Shown: positions 34,055 through 42,427 of the stretch, in pieces
How the letters are laid out: the number at the start of each line of letters is the position of its first letter
How positions within the stretch are numbered: position 1 is the first letter of the stretch
Origin: DASXYG01 sp036502625
GTDB taxonomy: Bacteria; Actinomycetota; Actinomycetes; Streptosporangiales; Streptosporangiaceae
DNA: 53,995 bases
Assembly: GCA_036502625.1 (NCBI GenBank)
Contig: DASXYG010000073.1
Span: 1-53,995 of the forward strand
Direction: 5' to 3'
Notes under the pieces: generated by a model
Told to the model about the DNA's origin: nothing
The model's database searches: none
The model's input: the letters and a program-made list of their open reading frames with translations, nothing else
Made by a program: the position numbers and the translations under genes

Positions 34055-35487
34055 GCGTCCGCCCCCGTCCGAACGCCGGCGCAGGCGCGGACCAGGCGGC
34101 GCGGCGCCTCCGGATGCGCGGCCCAGTGTGTGTGCAGGTAGGAGGCGTGGATCCGGCCGCGTACGGTGCCCTCGCGTACGGTCGCGCCGCGGTCGTGCCA
34201 GGTCCAGGCCGGGGTGGCGGCCGCGTACGGGGTGACGGTGGTGCGGTGGAACTCGTGGCCGCGGATGGCCGCGCCCTCCGCGGCGAGGACGCTGGCCGTG
34301 GCCGCGCGTGCCTCGCGGTAGCCGAGGGTGAGACGGCCGGTCATGGCGGCGGTCGCGTCGAGGACGCCGCACATGGGGGATCCGTCCAGCGACCGCGACA
34401 GGTACGCGAGGCCCGCGCACTCCGCGGCGACCGGCACGCCGCGTTCGGCCGCGTCCGCGATGGCCCGCCGCAGCGGCGCGTTCGCCGACAGCTCCCCCGC
34501 GTGCTCCTCGGGGAACCCGCCGCCGATCACGATCCCGGCCGTACCGTCCGGAAGCGCCTCGTCCCGCAGCGGGTCGAACGCGACCACGTCGGCGCCCGCC
34601 GCGCGGAGCAGTTCGGCGTGCTCCGCGTAACCGAAGGTGAAGGCCGCGCCGCCCGCCACGGCGACCACGGGCGGGGGGCCGCATCGCGCCGGGCGTGCGG
34701 TTGAGGCGCCGGAGGCCGGGCCGGGGAGCGCGCCATACGGCACGGGGCGCGGGGCGACGGCCGTCGCCGGGTCGAAGGCGGTGGCCTGGACCGGGGGCGC
34801 CGTACGGGCCAGGGACTCCAGGGCGGCCAGGTCGCAGCCGCGGGTGACGGTCTCGGCCAGGGAGGCCACCGTGGCCTGGGCCTCGGGAGAGCGTTCGGCG
34901 GCGGGGACCAGGCCGAGGTGGCGGGACGGGACGCGCACGGACGGGTCGCGGGGGAGGGCGCCGAGGACCGGGGGACCGTCCGCCAGGGCCGTACGGAGGA
35001 TCTCCTCGTGGCGCGGTGAGCCGACGCGGTTGAGGATCACCCCCGCCAGCCGGATCGCGCGGTCATAGGACGTGAAGCCGTGCACCAGGGCGGCGACCGA
35101 CCGGCCCTGGGCGCTCGCGTCCACCACCAGCACCACCGGCGCGTCCAGCAGCCGGGCCGCCTCCGCGGTGGACGCCAGTCCGGCGTGGCCGGTGGCGCCG
35201 TCGAACAGGCCCATCACGCCCTCGACCACGGCGATGTCCGCCGTACGGGACCCGTGCGCGAACAGCGGCGCGACCAGCTCCGTACCGCACATGTACGCGT
35301 CCAGGTTGCGGCCGGGGCGTCCGGTGGCCAGCGCGTGGTAGCCGGGGTCGATGTAGTCGGGGCCCACCTTGTGCGGCGACACCCGCAGGCCGCGCGCCGT
35401 CCACGCGGCCATCAGCCCGGTGGCCACCGTGGTCTTCCCGTGGCCGGACGCGGGGGCCGCGACCACCAGGCGCGGCGGCAGCCTCAC
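34051..35487 (-). CDS. cobB: cobyrinate / hydrogenobyrinate a,c-diamide synthase
   Basis: 478 residues. GTG GTG occurs at 35490-35485; I take the second (35487) because it gives the same 4-nt overlap with cobO seen along this operon. The N-terminal ATP site is VVAAPASGHGKTTVA, followed by VGPDYIDPGYHALATG and VEGVMGLFDG. The C-terminal glutamine amidotransferase domain has its catalytic Cys in PVAAECAGLAYL and FRIHASYLHTHW-like GRIHASYLHTHWAAHP near the end. It amidates the a and c side chains. The linker at residues ~235-270 is Pro/Ala-rich. Confidence 0.94.
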   Translation of the reverse strand: MRLPPRLVVAAPASGHGKTTVATGLMAAWTARGLRVSPHKVGPDYIDPGYHALATGRPGRNLDAYMCGTELVAPLFAHGSRTADIAVVEGVMGLFDGATGHAGLASTAEAARLLDAPVVLVVDASAQGRSVAALVHGFTSYDRAIRLAGVILNRVGSPRHEEILRTALADGPPVLGALPRDPSVRVPSRHLGLVPAAERSPEAQATVASLAETVTRGCDLAALESLARTAPPVQATAFDPATAVAPRPVPYGALPGPASGASTARPARCGPPPVVAVAGGAAFTFGYAEHAELLRAAGADVVAFDPLRDEALPDGTAGIVIGGGFPEEHAGELSANAPLRRAIADAAERGVPVAAECAGLAYLSRSLDGSPMCGVLDATAAMTGRLTLGYREARAATASVLAAEGAAIRGHEFHRTTVTPYAAATPAWTWHDRGATVREGTVRGRIHASYLHTHWAAHPEAPRRLVRACAGVRTGADA

Positions 35488-36098
35488 CACTCGATCCCCC
35501 GCTGGCCCTTCTGCCCGTTGTCCATCGGGTGGGCGACCTTGGTCATCTCGGTGACCAGGTCCGCGGCGGCGACCAACCGCGGGTCCGCGTCGCGCCCGGT
35601 GATCACCACGTGCTGCCGGCCCGTACGCGCGGCCAGCGTGGCGACGACCTCGTCCACGTCCACCCAGCCCCACTTCATGGGGTACGTGAACTCGTCGAGG
35701 ACGTACAGGCCGAACCGCTCCGCGGCCAGGTCCTCGCGGATGCGCGCCCAGCCCTCGGCCGCGTCCGCGGCGTGGTCGGTCTCCGTGCCGGGGCGCTGGA
35801 TCCACGACCAGCCCTCGCCCATCTTGTGCCACTCCACCGGACCGCCGACGCCGCGCTCCTCGTGCAGCTCGCCCAGGGTCTTCAGCGCGGTCTCCTCGCC
35901 GATGCGCCACTTCGCGGACTTCACGAACTGGAACACCCCGACCGGCCACCCCTGGTTCCAGGCGCGCAGGGCCAGGCCGAACGCGGCCGTCGACTTCCCT
36001 TTGCCGGGGCCGGTGTGCACGATCAGCAGCGGCCGGTTGCGGCGCTGGCGGGTCGTGAGTCCGTCATCGGGTACGTGCGACGGCTGTCCCTGGGGCAT
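35484..36098 (-). CDS. cobO: corrinoid adenosyltransferase (CobO/BtuR type)
   Basis: 204 residues from ATG 36098 with ribosome site GGAG. It transfers the 5'-deoxyadenosyl group from ATP to cob(I)yrinic acid a,c-diamide or cobalamin. The P-loop is VHTGPGKGKSTAAFGLALRA; QFVKSAKWRIGEE, LDEFTYPMKWGWVD and VITGRDA are standard. The first ~20 residues are a polar leader (QPSHVPDDGLTTRQRRNRP), also common in BtuR proteins. It starts 24 nt after the chelatase gene. Confidence 0.96.
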   Translation of the reverse strand: MPQGQPSHVPDDGLTTRQRRNRPLLIVHTGPGKGKSTAAFGLALRAWNQGWPVGVFQFVKSAKWRIGEETALKTLGELHEERGVGGPVEWHKMGEGWSWIQRPGTETDHAADAAEGWARIREDLAAERFGLYVLDEFTYPMKWGWVDVDEVVATLAARTGRQHVVITGRDADPRLVAAADLVTEMTKVAHPMDNGQKGQRGIEW

Positions 36099-36122
36099 GG
36101 GGTCTCCTCGGATCGGGCGGGG

Positions 36123-38261
36123 TCAGGCGGCGCGGGCGGCGCGGACCATGCCGGTGAGGCCGTCCGCGGCGAGCCGGTCGAGGCGTACGTGCTCCGCGCC
36201 GAGCGCGGTGGCCAGGCGTACGGCCAGGCCGAGGCGTACGGGGCCCGACTCGCAGTCGACGACCACGGCGGCGGTTCCGGCGCGGGCCAGCAGCGCGGCG
36301 GCGCGCTCGGCGTCCTCGCGCGGGCGTTCGCCGTACGTCGCGCGGCCGTCCGTGATGACCACGAGCAGCGGACGGCGGCGGGGGTCGCGCAGCCGCTCGG
36401 CGTCGAGCAGGCGGTGGGCGCTGAGCAGCCCGGCGGCCAGGGGTGTGCGCCCGCCGACGCACAGGTTCCGCAGCCGCGCGGCACCGACGTCCACGGACGA
36501 GGTGGGCGGCAGCGCGACCTCGGCCCCGGTGCCGCCGAACGTGATCAGCGCGACCTTGTCCCGCCGCTGGTACGCGTCGAGCAGCAGCGAGAGCGCCGCC
36601 CCGGTAACCGCCCGCACCCGCTGCCGCGCGGCCATCGACCCGGACGCGTCCACGAGGAACAGGACGAGGTTCCCCTCCCGCCCCTCCCGGACGGCCTCCC
36701 GCAGATCGCCGGGCTCGATCACCAGCGGCCGCCCGGTTCCGCGCGGGGGCGGGGTGCGGCGGACCGCCTGGTGGGGGGCTGCGGCGCGGAGGGTGGCGGG
36801 GAGGTGGAGGGCGGTGACGCGGGCGGCCGGGGGGCGGGAGCCGACCGTACGGCCTGGTGTCTCGCGGGCACGGCCGCGACGGCCGGGGGTGCCCGTGCCG
36901 ATGCCGGGGACGCGGAACAGGCGGGCGCGGTACGGGGGGTCGTGGCGGGCGGCGTCTCCGCTCTGGGGCTCGCCGTCGGCGGTGGGGGTCTCGCCCGGGC
37001 TGCCGGGGTGCTTGCCGCGGGGGCCGCCGGACGGGCCGGTCGAGGCGTCCGCGCCGGGTGGGGCCGGAGCCTCGTCCGTGCCGGGGCCGTCCGGGCCGGA
37101 CGGGCCGGACGGGGACGCGCCGCCGCTGGGGTCGGCGTTGGGTGTGGGACCGGCGTCGGGGTCCGGAGGTCCGTCGGGACCGCCGCCGGGGCCGTCGGGC
37201 GGGTCGTCCGGGTCGTCGTCGGATCCGGCGGCGTTGATGGCCTCGGTGAGGGCGTCGTCCAGGGTGTCCTGGTCGAGGCCGGGGGCGTCGAAGGGGTCGC
37301 GGCGGCGGCGGTGGGGGAGGGCGAGGAGGGCCGCCTGGCGGACGTCCTCGGCGGTGACGGACGTACGCCCGGACCAGGCGGCGAGCGCCACCGCGGTACG
37401 TGCGGTGACCAGGTCGGCGCGGAGGCCGTCCACGTCGAACGCCGCGCACACCCCGGTGACCTGGCGCAGCGCGGCGTCGGACAGGTCCACGGACGGGAGC
37501 AGGGCGCGGGCCGCGGCGATCCGCGCGGCCAGCTCGGCGTCGGCCTCGGTCCACGACGCGGCGAACCGCTCCGCGTCGGCGTCGAAGGCCATCCGGCGGC
37601 GTACGACCTCGGCGCGCTCCCCGGCGTCGCGCGTCGCGGTGACCTCGACGGTCAGCCCGAACCTGTCGAGGAGCTGCGGCCGGAGCTCGCCCTCCTCGGG
37701 GTTCATGGTGCCGACCAGCAGGAACCGCGCCGCGTGCCGTACGGACACGCCCTCGCGCTCGACGTAGCTCGTGCCCAGCGCGGCCGCGTCGAGCAGCAGG
37801 TCCACCAGGTGGTCGTGCAGGAGGTTGACCTCGTCGACGTACAGCAGCCCGCGGTGCGCGGCGGCCAGCAGCCCCGGCTCGAACGTGGCCACGCCCTCGG
37901 CGAGCGCCCGCCGCAGGTCGAGCGACCCGGTCAGCCGATCCTCCGAGGCCCCGACCGGCAACTCCACCATCCGCGCCGCCCGCCGCTCCCCCGGCGCGTC
38001 CCCATGCGGGCCGTCCGGGCAGGCCGGATCCGGCGCGGCCGGGTCGCAGGAGAAGCGGCACTCGGGGACGACCGTCACCGGTGGGAGCAGCGCGGCCAGC
38101 GCGCGGACGACCGTGGACTTCGCGGTGCCCTTCTCGCCGCGGACCAGGATGCCGCCGATCGCCGGGTCCACCGCGTTGAGCAGCAGGGCGAGCTTCAGGT
38201 CGGGCATGCCGACGATCGCCGAGAACGGGTATCCGGGCGCGGAGGTCGCGGCGGCGGTCAT
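36123..38261 (-). CDS. cobaltochelatase-like ChlI/ChlD fusion (AAA+ plus VWA)
   Basis: 712 residues from ATG 38261. The AAA+ half (residues ~1-345) has Walker A GEKGTAKSTVVRAL, Walker B LLYVDEVNLLHDHLVDLLLD and sensor region LVGTMNPEEGELRPQLLDRFGL. A long acidic Pro/Gly linker follows (~350-480). The VWA half has a metal site VDASGSMAARQR and LITDGRA-like VITDGRATYGERPRED. These are the I and D subunits of magnesium/cobalt chelatases fused in one chain. The large subunit (CobN/ChlH) is not in this window. It is the first gene behind the riboswitch. Confidence 0.92.
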   Translation of the reverse strand: MTAAATSAPGYPFSAIVGMPDLKLALLLNAVDPAIGGILVRGEKGTAKSTVVRALAALLPPVTVVPECRFSCDPAAPDPACPDGPHGDAPGERRAARMVELPVGASEDRLTGSLDLRRALAEGVATFEPGLLAAAHRGLLYVDEVNLLHDHLVDLLLDAAALGTSYVEREGVSVRHAARFLLVGTMNPEEGELRPQLLDRFGLTVEVTATRDAGERAEVVRRRMAFDADAERFAASWTEADAELAARIAAARALLPSVDLSDAALRQVTGVCAAFDVDGLRADLVTARTAVALAAWSGRTSVTAEDVRQAALLALPHRRRRDPFDAPGLDQDTLDDALTEAINAAGSDDDPDDPPDGPGGGPDGPPDPDAGPTPNADPSGGASPSGPSGPDGPGTDEAPAPPGADASTGPSGGPRGKHPGSPGETPTADGEPQSGDAARHDPPYRARLFRVPGIGTGTPGRRGRARETPGRTVGSRPPAARVTALHLPATLRAAAPHQAVRRTPPPRGTGRPLVIEPGDLREAVREGREGNLVLFLVDASGSMAARQRVRAVTGAALSLLLDAYQRRDKVALITFGGTGAEVALPPTSSVDVGAARLRNLCVGGRTPLAAGLLSAHRLLDAERLRDPRRRPLLVVITDGRATYGERPREDAERAAALLARAGTAAVVVDCESGPVRLGLAVRLATALGAEHVRLDRLAADGLTGMVRAARAA

Positions 38262-38377
38262 GCCGGCCACCGCCCGCCGAGCCCGGGATCGGATGCGGAA
38301 CGCGGCGTCACGCGTCGTACGGACATGCCCATCTGGCGGCAGCCTCTCCAACACCTCGTGGATGGTCTCCTGCTGCC

Positions 38378-38563
38378 GTGGCCGGTCTCCTGGCTGACGG
38401 GATGGCCGCCGGACTCCGCCGGCGAAACCACAGCCGTGCCCCGGCCTTCCCAGGCTTGCGCCCAGTGGCCTCCCCGTCCGGGGGACGGGCACGGCGTTCC
38501 CGATCACAGTGGCGAGGGCCGCTCCGGTTCCGCACCGGTCTTCCCGAGCACCACGGCCCGCCT
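38378..38563 (-). promoter_or_regulatory. cobalamin riboswitch of the cobalamin operon
   Basis: The minus strand reads CTCGGGAAGACCGGTGCGG, then AGCGGCCCTCGCCACTGTGA, GCCACTGGG, TGGGAAGGCCGGGGC and finally the B12 box GCCAGGAGACCGGCC (38397-38383). These are the conserved blocks of the adenosylcobalamin aptamer in order. A hairpin GGCAGC/GCTGCC (38377-38372 with 38343-38338) follows before the chelatase start and could be part of the expression platform. Limits are approximate. It should shut off the operon when B12 is plentiful. Confidence 0.93.
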
Positions 38564-38607
38564 ACCGTACGCGGTGACCTGGCCCCGTCCGCAACCCGCC
38601 CCGGGGG

Positions 38608-39018
38608 TCAGCCCCGTGTGTTGATGCGCACGATGTTGCCCGCGGGGTCGCGGAACGCGCAGTCGCGGACGCCGTACGGCTGGTCCACCGGCTCCTGCAT
38701 GACCTCGCCGCCGGCCGCCCGCACGCGCTCGAACATGCCGTTGACGTCGTCGGTGCCGAGCACCACGAAGCCCATGACGCCCTTGGCCATCAGCTCGGTG
38801 ATGGCCCGCTTGTCCTCGGCGGACAGGTTGGGGTTGCCGTCGATGGTGGCCAGCACGATCTCGCCGTCCATCACCCCGGGGAACCCGACGGTCACCCAGC
38901 GCATGTTGTCCGAGCCGACGTCGGCGCGCACCTCCATGCCGAGGGCGTCCCGGTAGAAGGACAGCGCCTTGTCGGCGTCGTCCACGGTGAGGAGGCAGTA
39001 CTTCAGGTTCAGGTCCAT
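38608..39018 (-). CDS. VOC family protein
   Basis: 136 residues from ATG 39018. It is a glyoxalase/bleomycin-resistance-like fold: LKYCLLTVDDADKALSFYRDALGMEVR at the N-terminus and GGEVMQEPVDQPYGVRDCAFRDPAGNIVRI at the C-terminus, with the usual metal-site positions. The substrate is unknown. It starts 9 nt after the AraC-type gene, a pairing often seen where the regulator and VOC protein are cotranscribed. Confidence 0.85.
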   Translation of the reverse strand: MDLNLKYCLLTVDDADKALSFYRDALGMEVRADVGSDNMRWVTVGFPGVMDGEIVLATIDGNPNLSAEDKRAITELMAKGVMGFVVLGTDDVNGMFERVRAAGGEVMQEPVDQPYGVRDCAFRDPAGNIVRINTRG

Positions 39019-39027
39019 GGCGTCACG

Positions 39028-39447
39028 TTACGCATCCGTCGCGGGGCCGGCTTCGCGAACGCGGACCGGCCGTGTGTAGATCTTCGTGAAGCACGCCGGG
39101 ATGGCGGAGGCCGGCTCGTGGCGGCGCGCCCGGTACGCGCTCGGCGGCTCCCCGACCAGCTCGGTGAACCGGGTGCTGAACGTGCCGAGCGAGGAGCAGC
39201 CGACGGCGAAGCACACGTCGGTCACCGTCATGTCGCCCCGGCGGAGCAGCGCCTTCGCCCGCTCGATGCGCCGCGTCATGAGATAGCTGTACGGCGTCTC
39301 ACCGAACGCGGCGCGGAAGCTGCGGGAGAAGTGGCCGGGCGACATGTGCGCCGACCCGGCCAGCGCGGGGACGTCGAGCGGACGCGCGTAGTCGCGGTCC
39401 ATCAAGTCGCGTACGCGCCGAAGGCGTACCAGATCGTCCGCTTCCAT
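39028..39447 (-). CDS. AraC-type helix-turn-helix regulator (DNA-binding domain only)
   Basis: 139 residues from ATG 39447. Both helix-turn-helix motifs are present (LDVPALAGSAHMSPGHFSRSFRAAFGETPYSYL and MTVTDVCFAVGCSSLGTFSTRFTELVGEPPSAYR regions). There is no N-terminal ligand domain, so it is a short stand-alone AraC protein. It ends 9 nt before the VOC gene start, and the P450 gene ends 17 nt before it, so all may share a transcript. Confidence 0.9.
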   Translation of the reverse strand: MEADDLVRLRRVRDLMDRDYARPLDVPALAGSAHMSPGHFSRSFRAAFGETPYSYLMTRRIERAKALLRRGDMTVTDVCFAVGCSSLGTFSTRFTELVGEPPSAYRARRHEPASAIPACFTKIYTRPVRVREAGPATDA

Positions 39448-39464
39448 GCCCTCAGCATCCCACG

Positions 39465-40844
39465 TCAGCGCCGGTTCGTCCCGGCGGCGGCGGAGGATCG
39501 GCGCCGCCCGCGCTGCCGCGGCACCGCGCGCTCGGACACCCCGGTGCGCCCGGCCAGCGAGCGGATCGTCATCCGTACGGCCCGGACGTCGGACGTCGCG
39601 GGCACGGCGCCGGTGCCGCGCGGCGCGGTCAGCTCGAACCGGGCGGTGGCCAGCAGCGCGGCCAGCATCTCGGTCCCGACGAGCACACCGAGGTCCGCGC
39701 CCGGGCAGCCGGCCGGGCCCGCGGACAGCGGCGCGACCCATCCGCCGCGCCGGGCCTCGCCGTCGAGCCACACGCGCGGCGCGAAGTCGTGCGCGTACGG
39801 CAGCGCCGGCCCGCGCTGGTGCAGCGACAGCGGGATGAGGACGCGCGTCCCCGCCGGGAGCCGGTCGGCGTGCCAGGGGACGCGCGCCGTGGTGACCCGC
39901 GTCAGGTTCGGCACCGGCGCCCACAGCCGCGCCGCCTCCATCAGGCACGCGGTCACGAACGGCTTCGGCCCGCCGCCCGCGGCCTCCTCCTCGGCGCGCG
40001 CGGCGTCCTCGGGGAACCGGGCCAGCAGCGCCAGCGCGTTCGTGACCAGCGCCGGGAGCAGGTCGAACGCCATGAGCCAGTACGGCACCTGCCCGCCGGG
40101 GTCCGTACGGCCGGTCCGGGGCGCGTCGCGGATCCGCGCGGCGAGGCTTCCCTCGCGCGCACCGGCGACGTACCGGTCGACGCGGGTGCGCAGGGCGCGG
40201 CGCAGCGCGGCGTCGAGCCGTGCCCGGCCGGGGCGGTACCCGAACCAGTTGGCGTCGCGGCACAGCGCCCGGTTCAGCCGGGTCACGATCGTGTCGTCGC
40301 GCGCGTCGTCGCCGAGCACGAGCCGCCGGGCGATCCTGCCGGTCGCGGCGTCGGCCGCCGACCACGTGTACGTCGAGGTCGCGGCGAGCAGCGCGCCGAT
40401 CTCCGCGGCGACGACGCCCCGGACCTGGTCGCGGTCCACGCCGGCGAGGACGGCGTCGTGGAAGCGGCGCCGGTCCTCCCGGTCGGCGATGCGGTCGCTG
40501 ACGAGCAGCGCGTGCGGCGCCACCAGCCCGAGGCCGCGCCGGCGCGCCCGGGTGGCCGTCGAGAAGATCCGGTCGGGCGCGTCGAGCACGCGCCGCATGT
40601 CGCCGCGCGACAGCACCAGCAGGACACGCCCGCCGGGCCCGGTGATCCACACGGACCGGCCGCCGTACCGGGTGCGCATCCGGTCGACCACGGCGGCGGC
40701 GCGGCGGTCGGTGTCCAGCCGCGCGGCGAGCCGCGTCAGCCGCGGGTTGGCGGTGAACGTGCCGCGCAGCAGCGCCGGAATCGTGTGCCAGAGCGCGAAC
40801 CTCAGGCTCTCGGACGCGGTGGCGTGTGGAATCGTCCTGGTCAT
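39465..40844 (-). CDS. cytochrome P450
   Basis: 459 residues. Of two ATGs (40850, 40844) I choose 40844, which has the better spacing from GGGGGG. The K-helix ExxR is EAAR in MEAARLWAPV, and the heme ligand Cys is in PLSAGPAGCPGADLG, where Phe seven residues before Cys is replaced by Leu. The I-helix has MAFDLLPALVTNAL instead of the AGxxT oxygen-activation motif, as in a P450 subgroup with an FAFD-type segment. The substrate is unknown. The adjacent MFS and GntR genes suggest an export/detoxification or small secondary-metabolite set. Confidence 0.85.
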   Translation of the reverse strand: MTRTIPHATASESLRFALWHTIPALLRGTFTANPRLTRLAARLDTDRRAAAVVDRMRTRYGGRSVWITGPGGRVLLVLSRGDMRRVLDAPDRIFSTATRARRRGLGLVAPHALLVSDRIADREDRRRFHDAVLAGVDRDQVRGVVAAEIGALLAATSTYTWSAADAATGRIARRLVLGDDARDDTIVTRLNRALCRDANWFGYRPGRARLDAALRRALRTRVDRYVAGAREGSLAARIRDAPRTGRTDPGGQVPYWLMAFDLLPALVTNALALLARFPEDAARAEEEAAGGGPKPFVTACLMEAARLWAPVPNLTRVTTARVPWHADRLPAGTRVLIPLSLHQRGPALPYAHDFAPRVWLDGEARRGGWVAPLSAGPAGCPGADLGVLVGTEMLAALLATARFELTAPRGTGAVPATSDVRAVRMTIRSLAGRTGVSERAVPRQRGRRRSSAAAGTNRR

Positions 40845-40887
40845 CGGCATCGTCCCCCCGGCTGACACCTTGACGTCGAGAGTTCGC

Positions 40888-42402
40888 CTACCCGGGGTGA
40901 TCGGCGTCCACGCGCGCGCGGCGCGGCAGCCAGGCGACGACGAGCGCCCCGGCGACGAGCACGACGACGCACGCCGTCCGCAGGCCGGCGCTCATGCCGT
41001 GGCCGAAGTCCGTGACGACCTGCCGTACGAGCTCGGGGTCCGCGGTGCGCGCCCGCGCCTCGGCCACCGTGCTCGGGGCGGCCGGCCCGCGCAGCGCGGC
41101 GGGCAGCCCGGCGGCGAACCGGGAGTTCAGGACGCTGCCGACGATCGCGACGCCGAGCGCGCTGCCCAGCTCGCGGGTCACGCTCTGCAACCCCGACCCG
41201 AGCCCGGCGCGGCCGGGCGGCAGCGCGGCCATGATCCCGTGCGACAGCGGCGGCGTGGCCAGCCCGCAGCCGGTCGCGGTCAGTACGGCGGCCGCGGCGT
41301 ACCAGCCGTACGGCGTCGCGGCGGTCACCAGGGACGCGGTGGCCAGCCCGGCGGCCAGCACGACGAGCCCGGCGCCCACGGTGAACCGCTCCCCCGCCCA
41401 CCGGACGAGCACGACGGCGAACCGCGGCGCCAGCATCAGCCCGGCGGCCATCGGCAGCAGCCGAACCCCGGAGCCCAGCACCGTGTAGCCCTTGGCGTAC
41501 TGGAGGTACTGGCCGTTGACGTACATCAGCCCGAACATGCCGACGAACACGATCGCCATGCCGAGCGCGCTGCCGCGCATCGCCGGCGCCGCGAACACCC
41601 GCGGGTCGAGCAGCGGCCTGCGGGCGCGCAGCTCGCGCAGCGCCCACCCGGCGAGCAGCAGCGCCGCGACCGCGACGCCGCCGAGCGTGCGCACGCCCAG
41701 CCAGCCGTACTGCGGCGCCGACATCAGCGCGTACAGCACCGCCACGACCCCGGCGGTGAGCAGCGCGGTGGCCACCACGGGCACCGGACGGTCGTGCCGG
41801 GCGACGCGCGGCGCGGCCACGGCGGCGAGGACCAGCGCGACGACGCCGAGCGGCGCGGCGATCCAGAAGAGCGCGCGCCACGTGCCGAGCTGTACGGCCG
41901 CGCCGCCGCCGACGTTGCCGAGCACCGCGGCCACGCCGGTCATCGACGCCCACACGCCGATCATCGGCTGCCGCCGCGCCACCGGCACGGCGTCCACGAG
42001 CAGCGCCAGCGTCGTCGGCAGTACGGCGGCGGCGCCCACGCCGGCCAGCACCCGCCCGGCGATCAGCACCGCGACGTCCGGCGCGCACCCGCTGAGCAGC
42101 GAGCCGCCGGCGAACAGCGCCATCCCGGCCAGCAGCGTGCCCTTGCGGCCGCGCCGGTCGGCCAGCGCGCCCGCCGGTACGAGCAGGCACGCGAACACCA
42201 CGACGTAGCCGTCCACCACCCACAGCAACTCGCCGGCCGACGGACGGGGCACGCTCGCGGCCAGCGCCGGGATCGCCAGGTTGATCGCCGACACCATGCC
42301 GACGACCAGCGCCACGCACAGGCACATCGCCGCGGTCAGCGGCCCCGTGCGCACGCGCGGCGCGGCCTCGGGATCGGCGGTTTCGGGCATGGGGGCACCC
42401 AC
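40888..42402 (-). CDS. MFS transporter, DHA2 drug:H+ antiporter type
   Basis: 504 residues. GTG 42402 is chosen over ATG 42390 because GGAGG lies 7 nt ahead of it. About 14 membrane helices can be traced (for example TAAMCLCVALVVGMVSAINL, VVDGYVVVFACLLVPAGAL, FWIAAPLGVVALVLAAV). The motif A loop is GALADRRGRKGTLLAGMALF, and the first helix pair has LWVVDGY, typical of 14-TM exporters. It lies between the GntR regulator (25 nt) and the P450 (43 nt), probably one operon. Confidence 0.92.
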   Translation of the reverse strand: MGAPMPETADPEAAPRVRTGPLTAAMCLCVALVVGMVSAINLAIPALAASVPRPSAGELLWVVDGYVVVFACLLVPAGALADRRGRKGTLLAGMALFAGGSLLSGCAPDVAVLIAGRVLAGVGAAAVLPTTLALLVDAVPVARRQPMIGVWASMTGVAAVLGNVGGGAAVQLGTWRALFWIAAPLGVVALVLAAVAAPRVARHDRPVPVVATALLTAGVVAVLYALMSAPQYGWLGVRTLGGVAVAALLLAGWALRELRARRPLLDPRVFAAPAMRGSALGMAIVFVGMFGLMYVNGQYLQYAKGYTVLGSGVRLLPMAAGLMLAPRFAVVLVRWAGERFTVGAGLVVLAAGLATASLVTAATPYGWYAAAAVLTATGCGLATPPLSHGIMAALPPGRAGLGSGLQSVTRELGSALGVAIVGSVLNSRFAAGLPAALRGPAAPSTVAEARARTADPELVRQVVTDFGHGMSAGLRTACVVVLVAGALVVAWLPRRARVDADHPG

Positions 42403-42427
42403 GTGCGGACCTCCGTAGGTACGGGTC

